Source of the DNA: Micavibrio sp. UBA6212
GTDB lineage: Bacteria > Pseudomonadota > Alphaproteobacteria > Micavibrionales > Micavibrionaceae
Assembly: GCA_002421905.1 (NCBI GenBank)
Contig: DISK01000003.1
Location: forward strand, 1 to 64,000
Reading direction: 5' to 3'
Length of the DNA stretch: 64,000 nt
Of this stretch, positions 1-8,083 are shown piece after piece. Numbering within the stretch: position 1 is the stretch's first letter; every line of letters starts with the position of its first letter. A model generated the notes under the pieces. That model was given only the letters and a program-made list of their open reading frames with translations. It had not been told where the DNA came from and ran no database searches. The position numbers and the translations under genes were made by a program.

Positions 1-318
<318 letters not shown>

Positions 319-443
319 TCCACGCCATGGCCTTTTGGCCAAAAGTGTGAAAAAATCACGCGCAGCGGTAAGTTCGTTGTGTTCGTGTTTTAGCAGTTTT
401 TAATTTTGACAAAAAAGAAATATCTTCCTGTTCTGTGTTTAGA

Positions 444-563
444 TGACCTGGTGGCTATACCAAGTGTGAAACACGCCATCCCATCTCGAACTGGATTGTG
501 AAAAACCTTCGGGCCGATTGTACTATGTCTTAAGGCATGGGAGAGTAGGTCGTTGCCAGGTCT
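444..563 (+). rRNA. rrf: 5S ribosomal RNA
   Basis: A 120-nt gene in the 23S-5S position of an rrn operon. Helix I is visible as GACCTGG at 445-451 pairing with CCAGGTC at 556-562. The internal CCATCCCATCTCGAACTGG segment is the typical 5S loop B/C region, and GGGAGAGTAGGTCGTTGCC is the typical 3' part. The ends are inferred from the helix and may be off by a base or two. Confidence 0.95.
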
Positions 564-614
564 TCCAAGCACAGAGTGCGAGGATAAATGTTATTCAATT
601 ATCACAAAGTTTCA

Positions 615-645
615 AAACCCACCTTACGGTGGGTTTTTGTTTTTT
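615..645 (+). terminator. rRNA operon rho-independent terminator
   Basis: AAACCCACC and GGTGGGTTT form a 9-bp stem with a TTAC loop, followed by a long T-rich run. It sits about 50 bp after 5S and ends the rrn transcript before the tRNA-Arg gene. Confidence 0.9.
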
Positions 646-808
646 AGTGCTATAATGTGCCACCTTTGAGGAATGAAAATGAAGGTGCTGTTTTGCAACT
701 TGAATTTTTTGAAGTTGTCTATTCATCGTTGGCTCATTCTTAGGAGGCTTATTTTGTCTGAATTATCCTTTTGCCTTCTGGTTTGAGTTCTGTTAGAAAA
801 AGCCTCAA

Positions 809-888
809 TGCGCCCGTAGCTCAGCTGGATAGAGCGTTGCCCTCCGAAGGCAAAGGCCGGACGTTCGAATCGTCTCGGGCGCGCCATT
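809..888. repeat. Left attachment-site repeat (attL)
   Basis: This is the left copy of an 80-bp perfect direct repeat. It holds the complete tRNA-Arg gene plus one base upstream and two downstream. Sequences outside it differ completely from those around the right copy, so it marks the element boundary. Confidence 0.85.
810..886 (+). tRNA. tRNA-Arg (anticodon CCG), left copy
   Basis: A full cloverleaf can be drawn. The acceptor stem is GCGCCCG/CGGGCGC, the D-arm is GCTC...GAGC, and the anticodon stem is TTGCC/GGCAA with loop CTCCGAA, giving anticodon CCG (reads CGG, Arg). The T-arm is GGACG-TTCGAAT-CGTCT, followed by discriminator G and an encoded CCA. The gene is duplicated base for base at 9672-9748, and the integrated element lies between the copies. 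An integrase gene starts 107 bp downstream. Confidence 0.96.
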
Positions 889-957
889 AGTTTCTCAAGC
901 CTTTTCAATGGCTTGGATAGGGTGTATCCCCAATCAAAAAATCTGAATGGAAACAAC

Positions 958-976
958 TTGCTGCAAATCTGCTGCA
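958..976. repeat. Putative integrase arm-type site, left
   Basis: The 19-bp sequence TTGCTGCAAATCTGCTGCA occurs here and again, in the same orientation, at 9555-9573. Each copy contains two TGCTGCA heptamers 11 bp apart. The copies lie 71 bp inside the left tRNA and 98 bp inside the right tRNA. That is the geometry expected of integrase arm-binding sites flanking the core in the circular form. Binding itself is inferred. Confidence 0.6.
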
Positions 977-992
977 ATGAGGTTGTTTTTCT

Positions 993-1982
993 ATGGCTAC
1001 AATTCAAAAACGGGGAGGTAAGTATCAGGTTTTGGTAAGACGTAAAGGTTTTCCGACTGCTTGCCGTACATTCCATCTCAAATCGGATGCTGACCAATGG
1101 GCGCGGTACATGGAAACCAAAGCGGACAGGGGAGATTTACCTGCCTCTATCAAGATTTTGGATAGTTATCGGCTTAGGGACATTTTGGAACGCTACAGAG
1201 ATGAAGTCACTGTCAAAAAGCGGGGCGCAAAATTTGAACGATGTGTCATCAATGCTTTTCTGAGATTACCAATAGCTGGCCTGACTTTGGCACAGGTCGG
1301 GACAACACATTTTGCAAAATACCGTGAAATGCGCCTGAAAACGGTAAGCCCCGCCACTGTTAATAGGCAACTTGGAATTATACGCCATGCGTTTGAGGTG
1401 GCAATAAAAGAATGGGGAATCCCGATGCGCGAAAATCCATTGGTATGTCTCAAGAGGTTATCGGTAAATAATTCCAGAAAACGCCGTTTGTACGCTGGAG
1501 AATATGAAGCAATAGAACAGGCGACATCCTCATGCCGTAACCATTTTATTTTGCCGATTATAAAAATGGCTTTGCATACGGGTATGAGGCGCGGGGAATT
1601 ATTAAATCTGCGCTGGGGTGATATTGATACCGACAAAAGAACCTTGTTTATTCCGTTGGCCAAAAACGGGCATAGCCGAAAGATACCTCTTTCTAGAGAT
1701 GCTTTGTCTGTTCTTGAAGATGTAAAGCTGACAAGTCAGAGCGATATTGTGTTCCCAATCAGTGCAAATTCAGTGCGCCTTTCGTGGGAAAGGTTAATCA
1801 AGAGGGCAGGTATCAATGATCTGCATTTTCATGATCTGCGCCACGAAGCTATAAGCCGTTTCTTTGAAAAGGGGCTTTCTGTGCCTGAGGTAGCCTTGAT
1901 AAGCGGCCATAGGGATTTCAGAATGCTCTTTCGTTACACCCACTTAAAAGCGGAGGATATAGCCAAGAAAATCAGTAATTAG
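993..1982 (+). CDS. Tyrosine recombinase / phage integrase
   Basis: A 329-residue site-specific tyrosine recombinase expected to integrate and excise the element at tRNA-Arg(CCG). The N-terminus (about 1-60) looks like an arm-type DNA-binding domain, residues 60-160 like the core-binding SAM-like domain, and the catalytic domain follows. The catalytic set is visible: Arg199 in HTGMRRGE, His280 and Arg283 in HDLRH, His306 in SGHRD, and nucleophile Tyr315 in FRYTH. Length is normal for the family. It is the only plus-strand gene of the element and lies between the tRNA and the arm-type repeat on one side and the minus-strand operon on the other. The ATG at 993 is preceded by a weak GAGG. Confidence 0.95.
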   Translation: MATIQKRGGKYQVLVRRKGFPTACRTFHLKSDADQWARYMETKADRGDLPASIKILDSYRLRDILERYRDEVTVKKRGAKFERCVINAFLRLPIAGLTLAQVGTTHFAKYREMRLKTVSPATVNRQLGIIRHAFEVAIKEWGIPMRENPLVCLKRLSVNNSRKRRLYAGEYEAIEQATSSCRNHFILPIIKMALHTGMRRGELLNLRWGDIDTDKRTLFIPLAKNGHSRKIPLSRDALSVLEDVKLTSQSDIVFPISANSVRLSWERLIKRAGINDLHFHDLRHEAISRFFEKGLSVPEVALISGHRDFRMLFRYTHLKAEDIAKKISN

Positions 1983-2090
1983 CGGGAAGGGGTATATGCT
2001 TTTATTAGGAGCATAATCCAAAGGCGGCTCTATAGTGTCTAAGAGGGCGCTTATCTATTTTTATTTTTAGTTACTATTTCATAGTACCGT

Positions 2091-3056
2091 TTACTTCTTT
2101 GCCTCTTCTTTTTTCCAATTACAGGCGGTTGCTAGAGGTGCGATGAAATCAGATAACCCTGTAATGTTGAATTCTGTCATGAGATTATTGCCATTATATG
2201 ATGCAACACGAACCAGTAGCTTTTCATGTTGCATCATGGTTTTTATAAAAGGAATTGGATTTGGCTTGAATATTGCCTCACTATCATTGGAAACACTCCA
2301 TCTGGCTGTTTTTGCTTCTTCCTTATCTAATCGGTGTAAAACAGGGATGTCATCGCGGCTACCCAGAAATATATCAAAAATTATAAAAAGGTTTGTCTCG
2401 TTTTCCTTACATCTTATGGCTAATTTAGGTGTAGTCTCTTTGTTGCGTTTGCTTACAATAGGTCTATCAGATTCTAGAAATAAGTAGATGTCTTTTTTAT
2501 CATTAATAGGAGACGTTTCTTCTTCAAGAATCCATTTGTTGGCTTTATCCTGAGCAGTGGAGATTGTCTCATCAAGAGAAGTTTCTTCTTTCTTATATGA
2601 GGGAGAAGAAGAAAACCCCTCTGGATACAATTCTTTTTCCGCATATTTTTTCATTATCAAACACTTAGATTTATCTAAGTGTTTCTTTCCAACAATAGCT
2701 AGGGCAGCTTCATATCCTCCAAAAAAAGTACCTTCTAACAAGCCATCTACCTCCGCCTCATTAATAATATTGTCGAGGTTTATATTATCTATGTTTTTTA
2801 TATTGATAGCAGTGTTGGCGAAGAGTATTTTATCATTATATTCTTTATCAAGTTCCTTGAAGCCACAGGCCTTGAGGGTTGCGCTGACAGTTAGTTTTTT
2901 AGCTTTATGGTCATTATAAAAGGAAAGAATAGTTTTCACATCTGGGGGCAACATTTTTTCATTTCTGGTGTCCTTATAATAAAGGTAAGAACATAGCCCT
3001 AAAAAAATTACTAAAATAAGAAAAATGTATATTCTTTTATTTTGTAGTAGTTTCAT
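2091..3056 (-). CDS. Membrane-anchored protein of unknown function (element cargo)
   Basis: I do not recognise this 321-residue protein. It begins with a lysine-rich tip and one hydrophobic helix (about residues 8-26, IYIFLILVIFLGLCSYLYY), so it is probably anchored in the inner membrane with the rest in the periplasm. The remainder is hydrophilic and Lys/Glu-rich, with several scattered cysteines. It is the last gene of a minus-strand run. Only 7 bp separate it from the gene at 3064-3666, so the two are probably co-transcribed. A+T content is high, as in the whole element. A defence or superinfection-exclusion role is conceivable but unsupported. Confidence 0.75.
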   Translation of the reverse strand: MKLLQNKRIYIFLILVIFLGLCSYLYYKDTRNEKMLPPDVKTILSFYNDHKAKKLTVSATLKACGFKELDKEYNDKILFANTAINIKNIDNINLDNIINEAEVDGLLEGTFFGGYEAALAIVGKKHLDKSKCLIMKKYAEKELYPEGFSSSPSYKKEETSLDETISTAQDKANKWILEEETSPINDKKDIYLFLESDRPIVSKRNKETTPKLAIRCKENETNLFIIFDIFLGSRDDIPVLHRLDKEEAKTARWSVSNDSEAIFKPNPIPFIKTMMQHEKLLVRVASYNGNNLMTEFNITGLSDFIAPLATACNWKKEEAKK

Positions 3057-3063
3057 TTTTTCC

Positions 3064-3666
3064 TCATTCTTGGTTAATTTCTCTTATGTACCAAACATTT
3101 TGAAAGTCATTGAGATCTTTAATCTCTGCAGAAAAAACTCCTATTAGCCCTCCAGACCAAGTAGGGTAGGCCTCACTATCATCTAACTTTAGCAAATGTT
3201 GGGGAAAAGTTCTTAATGTATAAACAGGATTTTGAGTATTATATTCATTCCCTAATGTCTTAAAATAGGCTCCCTGAATATAGAACTTTTTATTTCCCCT
3301 AAAAGAAAGATAAATTTTTGAGAAATTTCTTTCTTTTAATGTTTCGGAGAATTGTAAAAAGACTCTCATAACATCTGCTGGAGAGTTATTTACAGAGACA
3401 TCCCATAGATCAAAAATGATAGAGTCTGGGATTATGAGTGTGTCGTAGTAGGCTATGACTTTTATGCCATCGTTTCTTTGGTCTTCACTTAATACATGAA
3501 GTAGAGGAATTCCCATTCTTATAAAATTAGCAGTCAGAATGAAGAGAACTCCTACCGCAAGAAAGCTGATCTTATATATTTTAGATTTGTTCATCTGCAC
3601 AATTTGTCCCATAGCAATAGTGGCATTCGTTGAGCTCTTCGATTCTCTTGCGTCTATCTTATGCAC
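3064..3666 (-). CDS. Single-pass membrane protein of unknown function (element cargo)
   Basis: A protein of up to 200 residues with one hydrophobic helix (about residues 30-50, ISFLAVGVLFILTANFI) and a periplasmic-looking C-terminal part. The family is not recognised. The longest form starts at a GTG that overlaps the end of the upstream gene by 13 bp, which suggests translational coupling. ATG codons at residues 19 and 25 are alternative starts and would place the helix close to the N-terminus. It lies between two other small envelope-type genes in the same direction, so a shared envelope function is the best inference. Confidence 0.7.
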   Translation of the reverse strand: MHKIDARESKSSTNATIAMGQIVQMNKSKIYKISFLAVGVLFILTANFIRMGIPLLHVLSEDQRNDGIKVIAYYDTLIIPDSIIFDLWDVSVNNSPADVMRVFLQFSETLKERNFSKIYLSFRGNKKFYIQGAYFKTLGNEYNTQNPVYTLRTFPQHLLKLDDSEAYPTWSGGLIGVFSAEIKDLNDFQNVWYIREINQE

Positions 3667-3947
3667 TCCGATACCACATAAAGCGGTGTGCCATCCTTAA
3701 TAACTCTTGAAGTTAATATGCCACGTTCTGAAACAGATACTTTTCCTTGAACAAGCTGGCACTTCCCAGATACAAGATATCGTGACATAGATTTTTCGTC
3801 TTTCTCAGATATAAATAGGGTTATATCATCAAGATAAGTTTCACTAGTACATGCCCAGCAACTAGATATATAGGCTGAGTTTTGAGCGAAGGCTAAATTG
3901 GGAAGCAAGAGGATTGAGGTGGCTATAATAGATACAATATGTTTCAT
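3654..3947 (-). CDS. Small secreted protein, Cys-rich, unknown function
   Basis: A 97-residue protein with a textbook Sec signal peptide (hydrophobic core VSIIATSILLLPNLAFA, cleavage expected after AFA). The mature part is about 75 residues and has four cysteines, two of them in a CWAC motif, so disulfide bonding in the periplasm is likely. The start ATG has a good ribosome-binding site, GGAGA, 6 bp upstream. It heads the three-gene run ending at 2091. CxxC occurs in thioredoxin-like proteins, but nothing else here supports that fold. Function unknown. Confidence 0.75.
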   Translation of the reverse strand: MKHIVSIIATSILLLPNLAFAQNSAYISSCWACTSETYLDDITLFISEKDEKSMSRYLVSGKCQLVQGKVSVSERGILTSRVIKDGTPLYVVSECIR

Positions 3948-3983
3948 GATATTCTCCGGTTGTATAAATATTACTTCTTAATT

Positions 3984-4355
3984 TTAGTATTGTTGAATTT
4001 TATATGCTTTGTATAATTTGTTGTAATGCAACTTCAGCCCTTCACAAACATAAGTTCCAGATGTTGTCTCTATCGCAAATGTGCAAGGGCGAGAAAGGCC
4101 ACCAAGGCTGGCTCCTGCAGCTGCACCTATAGGGCCACCCAGCAAAGCACCTACAATACCAAAAGTAATGGAATCTGTTTTCTTAACAATTTTTGATTCG
4201 ATTAGTTCTAGACTGGAAATGTCCCTTACTTTAAAGGTAAGAACTGGATGATTGGTTTTCTTTGTTTGAATCTCAAGTATATTACTTCTCTCATTAAAGA
4301 AAACTTGTCTGCCAGCATGACCACCACTGATTATATCAAATGTGTTGTAAGCCAT
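3984..4355 (-). CDS. Small glycine-zipper protein of unknown function
   Basis: A 123-residue protein with a Gly/Ala-rich membrane-type segment (about 67-88, GIVGALLGGPIGAAAGASLGG) that resembles the glycine-zipper helices of surface-antigen lipoproteins. It has no signal peptide or lipobox. The flanking parts are beta-rich and polar. A ribosome-binding site GGGAG precedes the ATG. It is next to a structured non-coding region (4385-4610) and shares the glycine-zipper theme with the lipoprotein at 4677-5132. Insertion into a membrane and oligomerisation are plausible, as for small toxins or holin-like proteins, but this is inference only. Confidence 0.7.
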   Translation of the reverse strand: MAYNTFDIISGGHAGRQVFFNERSNILEIQTKKTNHPVLTFKVRDISSLELIESKIVKKTDSITFGIVGALLGGPIGAAAGASLGGLSRPCTFAIETTSGTYVCEGLKLHYNKLYKAYKIQQY

Positions 4356-4384
4356 ATTAAAGAATTTCTCCCTTTATCAAAACG

Positions 4385-4610
4385 TAGTCACAGCAGGGCT
4401 AGCTGGTGACTGGGAGTTGATAACCGAATACGAAGATACGGCGCGACAGTCTTTAGCCGCAAAGCCTGAACATACACTGCCGCCTCCCAGCCATAGCTGA
4501 GAAAGCGACATGTTTATGCGGTACATGTGAACCGCTTCGTATTGAGGTTATCAAGCCTCAAACCAGTGCCCTTTGACTGATCTAATGAGGACAATATAGG
4601 GGCTGGTTTC
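4385..4610. ncRNA. Highly structured non-coding region (candidate regulatory RNA)
   Basis: This non-coding stretch of about 225 bp is more GC-rich than its neighbours and has extensive self-complementarity. TTGATAACC (4417-4425) pairs with GGTTATCAA (4546-4554), and AATACGAAG (4427-4435) pairs with CTTCGTATT (4535-4543), giving an 18-bp stem around about 99 nt. Competing helices are TTGAGG/CCTCAA (4543-4562), CTGGGAG (4410-4416) with CTCCCAG (4484-4490), AACCAG with CTGGTT (4561-4608) and GCGGT/ACCGC (4519-4534). Coding strand cannot be decided. On the minus strand it would be the 5' leader of the gene at 3984-4355. The family was not identified. Antisense regulators such as C4 RNA occur in P4-like elements, but I could not match it to one. 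Confidence 0.5.
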
Positions 4611-4620
4611 ACCCGTCAAA

Positions 4621-4652
4621 TTAAAAAACACCCACTATGTATGTGGGTGTTT
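4621..4652 (-). terminator. Rho-independent terminator of the lipoprotein pair
   Basis: AAACACCCAC and GTGGGTGTTT form a 10-bp stem (4626-4652). Read on the minus strand it is followed by a run of six T. It ends transcription 25 bp after the gene at 4677-5132 and separates the lipoprotein pair from the structured RNA region. Confidence 0.85.
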
Positions 4653-4676
4653 GGGATGGAGATATTTGGATAATTT

Positions 4677-5132
4677 CTATTTGGTGTCTGGTATTACTCT
4701 GGTTGGGTTGCCGTAAATAACCAATATTTTTTGCTTCTTGCTGAGGCTTGGTGTAAGGCCTTGAACAACCGTTATCAGGTTGTCATTCTCTGTCTCAATA
4801 ACGTATTCCAAGCCCTTTTGACTGGTTGTACCCTCTTCAATAACTGCCCCTGCAATGCCACCAATAACAGCTCCGCCAATTGCGCCCAGCGCATTGGATC
4901 TGCCGCCATTGCCAATAGCTGAACCTGCCACAGCGCCCCCGGCAGCTCCTGATAGGCCTCCAATGCCCGTCTGGTTGCCTTGAATATTCACTTCTCGAAC
5001 ATTGACAATAGTACCCCTCATAGTTCTATTGGCTTGACCAACGGCACCAACAGAATATGTGTCAGGGGAAAGGTCTCTTGTGCATGCCGTAAAAGGGAAT
5101 GCCAATAAGAGAACTAGGATATATTTAATCAT
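4677..5132 (-). CDS. Glycine-zipper outer-membrane lipoprotein, SlyB / 17-kDa antigen type
   Basis: A 151-residue lipoprotein. The signal peptide ends in a lipobox-like FTAC with Cys17 as the lipidation site. TYSVGAVGQANRTMRGTIV and the following glycine-zipper double helix (about 55-95, repeated GGxxGxxxG spacing) are typical of the SlyB/Pcp/17-kDa surface-antigen family of outer-membrane lipoproteins. The C-terminal region (VQGLTPSLSKKQKILVIYG) matches the beta-strand tail of that family. Its start codon overlaps the stop of the upstream lipoprotein gene (ATGA), so the two are translationally coupled. Such proteins are usually core envelope genes; finding one inside a small integrated element is unusual. 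Confidence 0.85.
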   Translation of the reverse strand: MIKYILVLLLAFPFTACTRDLSPDTYSVGAVGQANRTMRGTIVNVREVNIQGNQTGIGGLSGAAGGAVAGSAIGNGGRSNALGAIGGAVIGGIAGAVIEEGTTSQKGLEYVIETENDNLITVVQGLTPSLSKKQKILVIYGNPTRVIPDTK

Positions 5133-5686
5133 TTCTTTCTCCCAGAGAATAGAGGGCGATTGACGTTGGTGGTTTCAACTGACATGAGGAATTTAGCAAT
5201 ATTGTTTTGAACGGATCTATTGATGGATTCTCTAGATCGAGCAACGCCCATAAATGCAAAATCCATAGGTGTTTCTCCCGTTGATTCAATTATCTCACTA
5301 TAAATAATTGCGCCAGTTCCCCTGTCGAGGAGCTCATACTGAGCCTTTGCTGTTGTAGGAAAAGTTATTCCTGCTGATGGAGCATCAATGGCGAGAATTT
5401 TTACAGATATAGACACTTTTTTGGAAGCATCATCATTAAATAAAGCCATTCTATTTAAAGCTTCTTCTAAAGACTCTTTCCACATAGGAGTAATGGTTTC
5501 AATGCCAAATGGCAAATCACCCTTCGCTTCATCGGGACGGGCAAGGGTGACAGTAAGCGATTTTAATTCTGCATTGATTTTATGTTTTGATGGGCCAACA
5601 TTGGGTACTGAAAAATTAAGAGGAGGTATGCTCCCACAACCAGTAAGGAGAAGAGCTGTTAATATCATAATGCCAAAGAGTTTCAT
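5129..5686 (-). CDS. Lipoprotein of unknown function
   Basis: A 185-residue protein with a clear lipoprotein signal peptide and lipobox LTGC (Cys17). The mature part appears to be a mixed alpha/beta domain ending in a basic tail (SGRKK). It is the first gene of a two-gene unit with the glycine-zipper lipoprotein (4-bp ATGA overlap), and the pair has its own terminator at 4621-4652. AGGA precedes the ATG. The family is not recognised. Partner lipoproteins in the same envelope layer are the natural reading. Confidence 0.75.
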   Translation of the reverse strand: MKLFGIMILTALLLTGCGSIPPLNFSVPNVGPSKHKINAELKSLTVTLARPDEAKGDLPFGIETITPMWKESLEEALNRMALFNDDASKKVSISVKILAIDAPSAGITFPTTAKAQYELLDRGTGAIIYSEIIESTGETPMDFAFMGVARSRESINRSVQNNIAKFLMSVETTNVNRPLFSGRKK

Positions 5687-5781
5687 AAAATTTTCCTAAT
5701 ATATGGGCTTGTGGCCTGTAAAAAATTTGAATGTCTTATTTTCTAGCCCAATTCTTTAAGTTGTAAAGAGGGGATGTCATT

Positions 5782-6147
5782 TTAATACATAGGGATTTGA
5801 GACCTTTCCACATTCAGGGCTTTATGGGCATTTTTTACCAGATATTCGGCTTGTTGCAGGGTTTCTATCCCTTCAATTAAATATTCATGAACCCAGCACC
5901 AATGTATTTCGGGTTCTGGCCTATTTTCCAACCATGAGCGAATTGAGCTAATTCTAAAATAATTTTTATTCCCTCGTAATGTGCGGTCAGTTACAGGGGA
6001 GGGGAGAATGCCTCTTATTTTCCAGTTATTTATTGTTTGCAGATGCACATTCAGAACCTGAGCCAATTCGGCTGAGGTAACCACTGACCATGTTGGGCGG
6101 CGTTCAAAGATTTGCCAATTAGCTTTTATTTCTTCCTTTTTGACCAT
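5782..6147 (-). CDS. HTH DNA-binding protein, AlpA / excisionase (MerR-like) type
   Basis: A 121-residue protein. Residues 22-75 form a winged-HTH of the excisionase/AlpA/MerR class: VVTSAELAQVLNVHLQTINN followed by WKIRGILPSPV, then an FRISSIRSWLEN helix, the usual pattern of AlpA-like regulators. The C-terminal 45 residues are helical and unassigned. In P4-like satellites the AlpA/Vis protein activates or represses integrase and aids excision; by analogy this is the element's recombination directionality or early regulator. It starts 12 bp from an 18-bp inverted repeat (6159-6233) that may be its operator. Confidence 0.8.
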   Translation of the reverse strand: MVKKEEIKANWQIFERRPTWSVVTSAELAQVLNVHLQTINNWKIRGILPSPVTDRTLRGNKNYFRISSIRSWLENRPEPEIHWCWVHEYLIEGIETLQQAEYLVKNAHKALNVERSQIPMY

Positions 6148-6158
6148 TACTAAATGTA

Positions 6159-6233
6159 TGTAGCCCTCTCAAGAAAATTTATAAAAAATATTATTATCTA
6201 ATATATTTTACCAAATTTCTTGAGAGGGCTACA
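6159..6233. repeat. 18-bp inverted repeat around an AT-rich core (operator or replication origin)
   Basis: TGTAGCCCTCTCAAGAAA at 6159-6176 is repeated as a perfect inverted copy at 6216-6233. The 39 bp between them are almost pure A/T. It lies between the helicase stop (6244) and the HTH gene start (6147). A promoter for the HTH gene probably lies in the AT core (TTGGTA followed 18 bp later by TATTTT on the minus strand). The repeat could be an operator pair flanking that promoter, a replication origin with an unwinding region, or a terminator hairpin after the helicase gene. No T-run follows either arm, so the last is least likely. Confidence 0.7.
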
Positions 6234-6243
6234 CAGTTATTCT

Positions 6244-7869
6244 TTAGTGTAATTTGACCCTTACGCCAGACCAGTATCGACTTGACCCATTCCTAGATTG
6301 CTCCATGAGAGTCTCTTTTTCAAACAACTCTTTAAAACGATCCCTTCTGTATGGCTTATAATCATCCATCCAGCTCCAACCCTGATAAGCTGAGTATAAT
6401 TCCTCAGCAGTAACTTTATAGGAATCAGAAAATTCTAGTCGTTCCTTAATAAATCGTTTTATTATGTTCCTATTCTCTATAAAGGCCTTTGTTTTCTCCG
6501 TAACACGATAGGGGATGCTTAATCCATTGGCTTGATAATCTGCCAATCCTTCTAGGATGATATTGAATATACCAGATTTCTCATTTTTTAATTTGTCACC
6601 AAGAGTTAGATCAACATTTTCTATGATCTTGTCAAATGTAAGCAAACAAATTCGACGCTCAATTGCAAAATCTGATCCATCAATAACTGGTAAATAATTA
6701 GTAATAAGCATAGGTACACCTATTGGAACAAATTGGAAAAACTCTTTGTAAAGCTTCCTTACCGCCATAGTGTCTTGCCCAGTAAGTTGCTTTATTAAGG
6801 CTGCATCAAGAGGGCTTCCAGCGCGCGTTTCATTAGTGAATATAATTCGCTTATTTGGAAGGCGAGCAAGGTCATCTCTGATTTGTCCGTCCTTCAGTCC
6901 ATTTAAACTATCCGCTTGAACGGTGATTACAAGCTGACTAAGTACATTTTCTATGGATTGTATTAATGTGGACTTGCCGTTCTTTCCTCCCCCATAGATA
7001 ATGAAGAACTTTTGTTCATTTCCTCTGCCAAGTATCGAGTAACCAATCATTCTTAAGAAGAAGTATCCATTTTCAATACCTAATACATCACGTAGAAGTT
7101 TATCGAAGTGGGGCGCCTCGGCATTTTTATTATAATCAAAGTCTAAGATATGGCTTAATTTGTCTTGGTGTCGATGTTTATAGAATTCACCTGTCTCAAG
7201 ATTATATGTACCATTTTGAAGGTTGATAAGGTTCTTATTCTTATCAAAAACATCTAAGCTTGCATGGATGCTAGGATCTGCCTTTAACAGTTCGATACTT
7301 TGGCGCATAAAAGATGCAGATTTTGTCCTCTTGGTTGCTGATAATAGCTTGCTGTACTGCTGAGCATCTTGGCATTGATCGCGCATTAATAGAACATCAC
7401 TACAAATTTTATCAGAAAGCTCTCTAGCTTTCTTAAGAACGTAAAGGCCTTCTTTGTCTTCCGTCCATCGCTTCCCATCAAAGAAATGAAAACCCGAGCC
7501 TGCACAATACAGAGCTTTCCCTTCAATTTCTCCTGCCATAAGACTGGCAAAGCTATCATTGCTAAACCCATCTGGGCTAATATCATAGCGACATATACTT
7601 TTTGCAATACTTTGAACTTCAGACTCTGGAAGGGGCTCTGCTATAGTTTTGTTTACGGCAGATATAGCGGCATAAATGGTGTTTTCATCATCACCATTTC
7701 TACGCATATTACCTGCCAATGATGTTAAGCGTGTGTTGCGCCCGCCCACTGCAAATGAATTACTTCTGGTTTGAATAGCATTGATTGAATTGGCTGCTAC
7801 TTTGCCTACACAAAGGTTAATCAGCCAGTTCGGCATTACTGCGTTTGGATTAATAATATTATAGTTCAT
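6244..7869 (-). CDS. D5/P4-family primase C-terminal and SF3 helicase protein
   Basis: A 541-residue replication protein. Residues about 40-95 resemble a primase C-terminal (PriCT-like) helical domain, 115-280 the D5_N region, and 285-420 an SF3 helicase. Walker A is GGGKNGKST (293-301), the Walker B-like strand is KRIIFTNE (340-347), and sensor 1 is LITNYLP with Asn391. This family unwinds replication origins of phages, plasmids and P4-like satellites. The polymerase domain normally fused at its N-terminus is absent and is instead encoded separately at 8076-8570. The start ATG overlaps the end of the linker ORF by 11 bp and follows AGGAG. Confidence 0.92.
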   Translation of the reverse strand: MNYNIINPNAVMPNWLINLCVGKVAANSINAIQTRSNSFAVGGRNTRLTSLAGNMRRNGDDENTIYAAISAVNKTIAEPLPESEVQSIAKSICRYDISPDGFSNDSFASLMAGEIEGKALYCAGSGFHFFDGKRWTEDKEGLYVLKKARELSDKICSDVLLMRDQCQDAQQYSKLLSATKRTKSASFMRQSIELLKADPSIHASLDVFDKNKNLINLQNGTYNLETGEFYKHRHQDKLSHILDFDYNKNAEAPHFDKLLRDVLGIENGYFFLRMIGYSILGRGNEQKFFIIYGGGKNGKSTLIQSIENVLSQLVITVQADSLNGLKDGQIRDDLARLPNKRIIFTNETRAGSPLDAALIKQLTGQDTMAVRKLYKEFFQFVPIGVPMLITNYLPVIDGSDFAIERRICLLTFDKIIENVDLTLGDKLKNEKSGIFNIILEGLADYQANGLSIPYRVTEKTKAFIENRNIIKRFIKERLEFSDSYKVTAEELYSAYQGWSWMDDYKPYRRDRFKELFEKETLMEQSRNGSSRYWSGVRVKLH

Positions 7870-8083
7870 TGTTACTCTCCTGCTTTAAATTATTTTTGAA
7901 TAGACTTAGACATAGTTTTTGGATTTCCTCAGTCCTTGGAGGAGTAGGGAAAAGCTTAGATATTGTGCTTAATATCAAAGAAATCTGCGGTTCACTGAAA
8001 CGTGCTTTTTTAAGAGATAAGCCAATTCTGACTAAGATCGCGCCTGTGCCAGTTATATGAGGGGTGTTTAGAAGATTAGGCAT
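7859..8083 (-). CDS. 74-residue linker ORF between Prim-Pol and helicase
   Basis: A small protein starting at the ATG at 8081-8083, which overlaps the last codons and stop of Prim-Pol by 8 bp. It ends inside the helicase start with an 11-bp overlap. The two overlaps give a three-gene translationally coupled unit. It is basic and helical (ISLILSTISKLF, then KLCLSLFKNN) and resembles no named domain I can place. It could be the connecting helical region of an ancestral one-piece primase-helicase that was broken into three frames, or a dedicated small subunit. A longer frame upstream to 8149 exists but would overlap Prim-Pol extensively. Confidence 0.65.
   Translation of the reverse strand: MPNLLNTPHITGTGAILVRIGLSLKKARFSEPQISLILSTISKLFPTPPRTEEIQKLCLSLFKNNLKQESNNEL

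Noticed and set aside
4385..4610. Identification of the structured region as a C4 antisense RNA or a retron msr-msd
   Set aside because: No reverse transcriptase is nearby, and I could not align the helices to a C4 RNA; only the genomic setting is similar.
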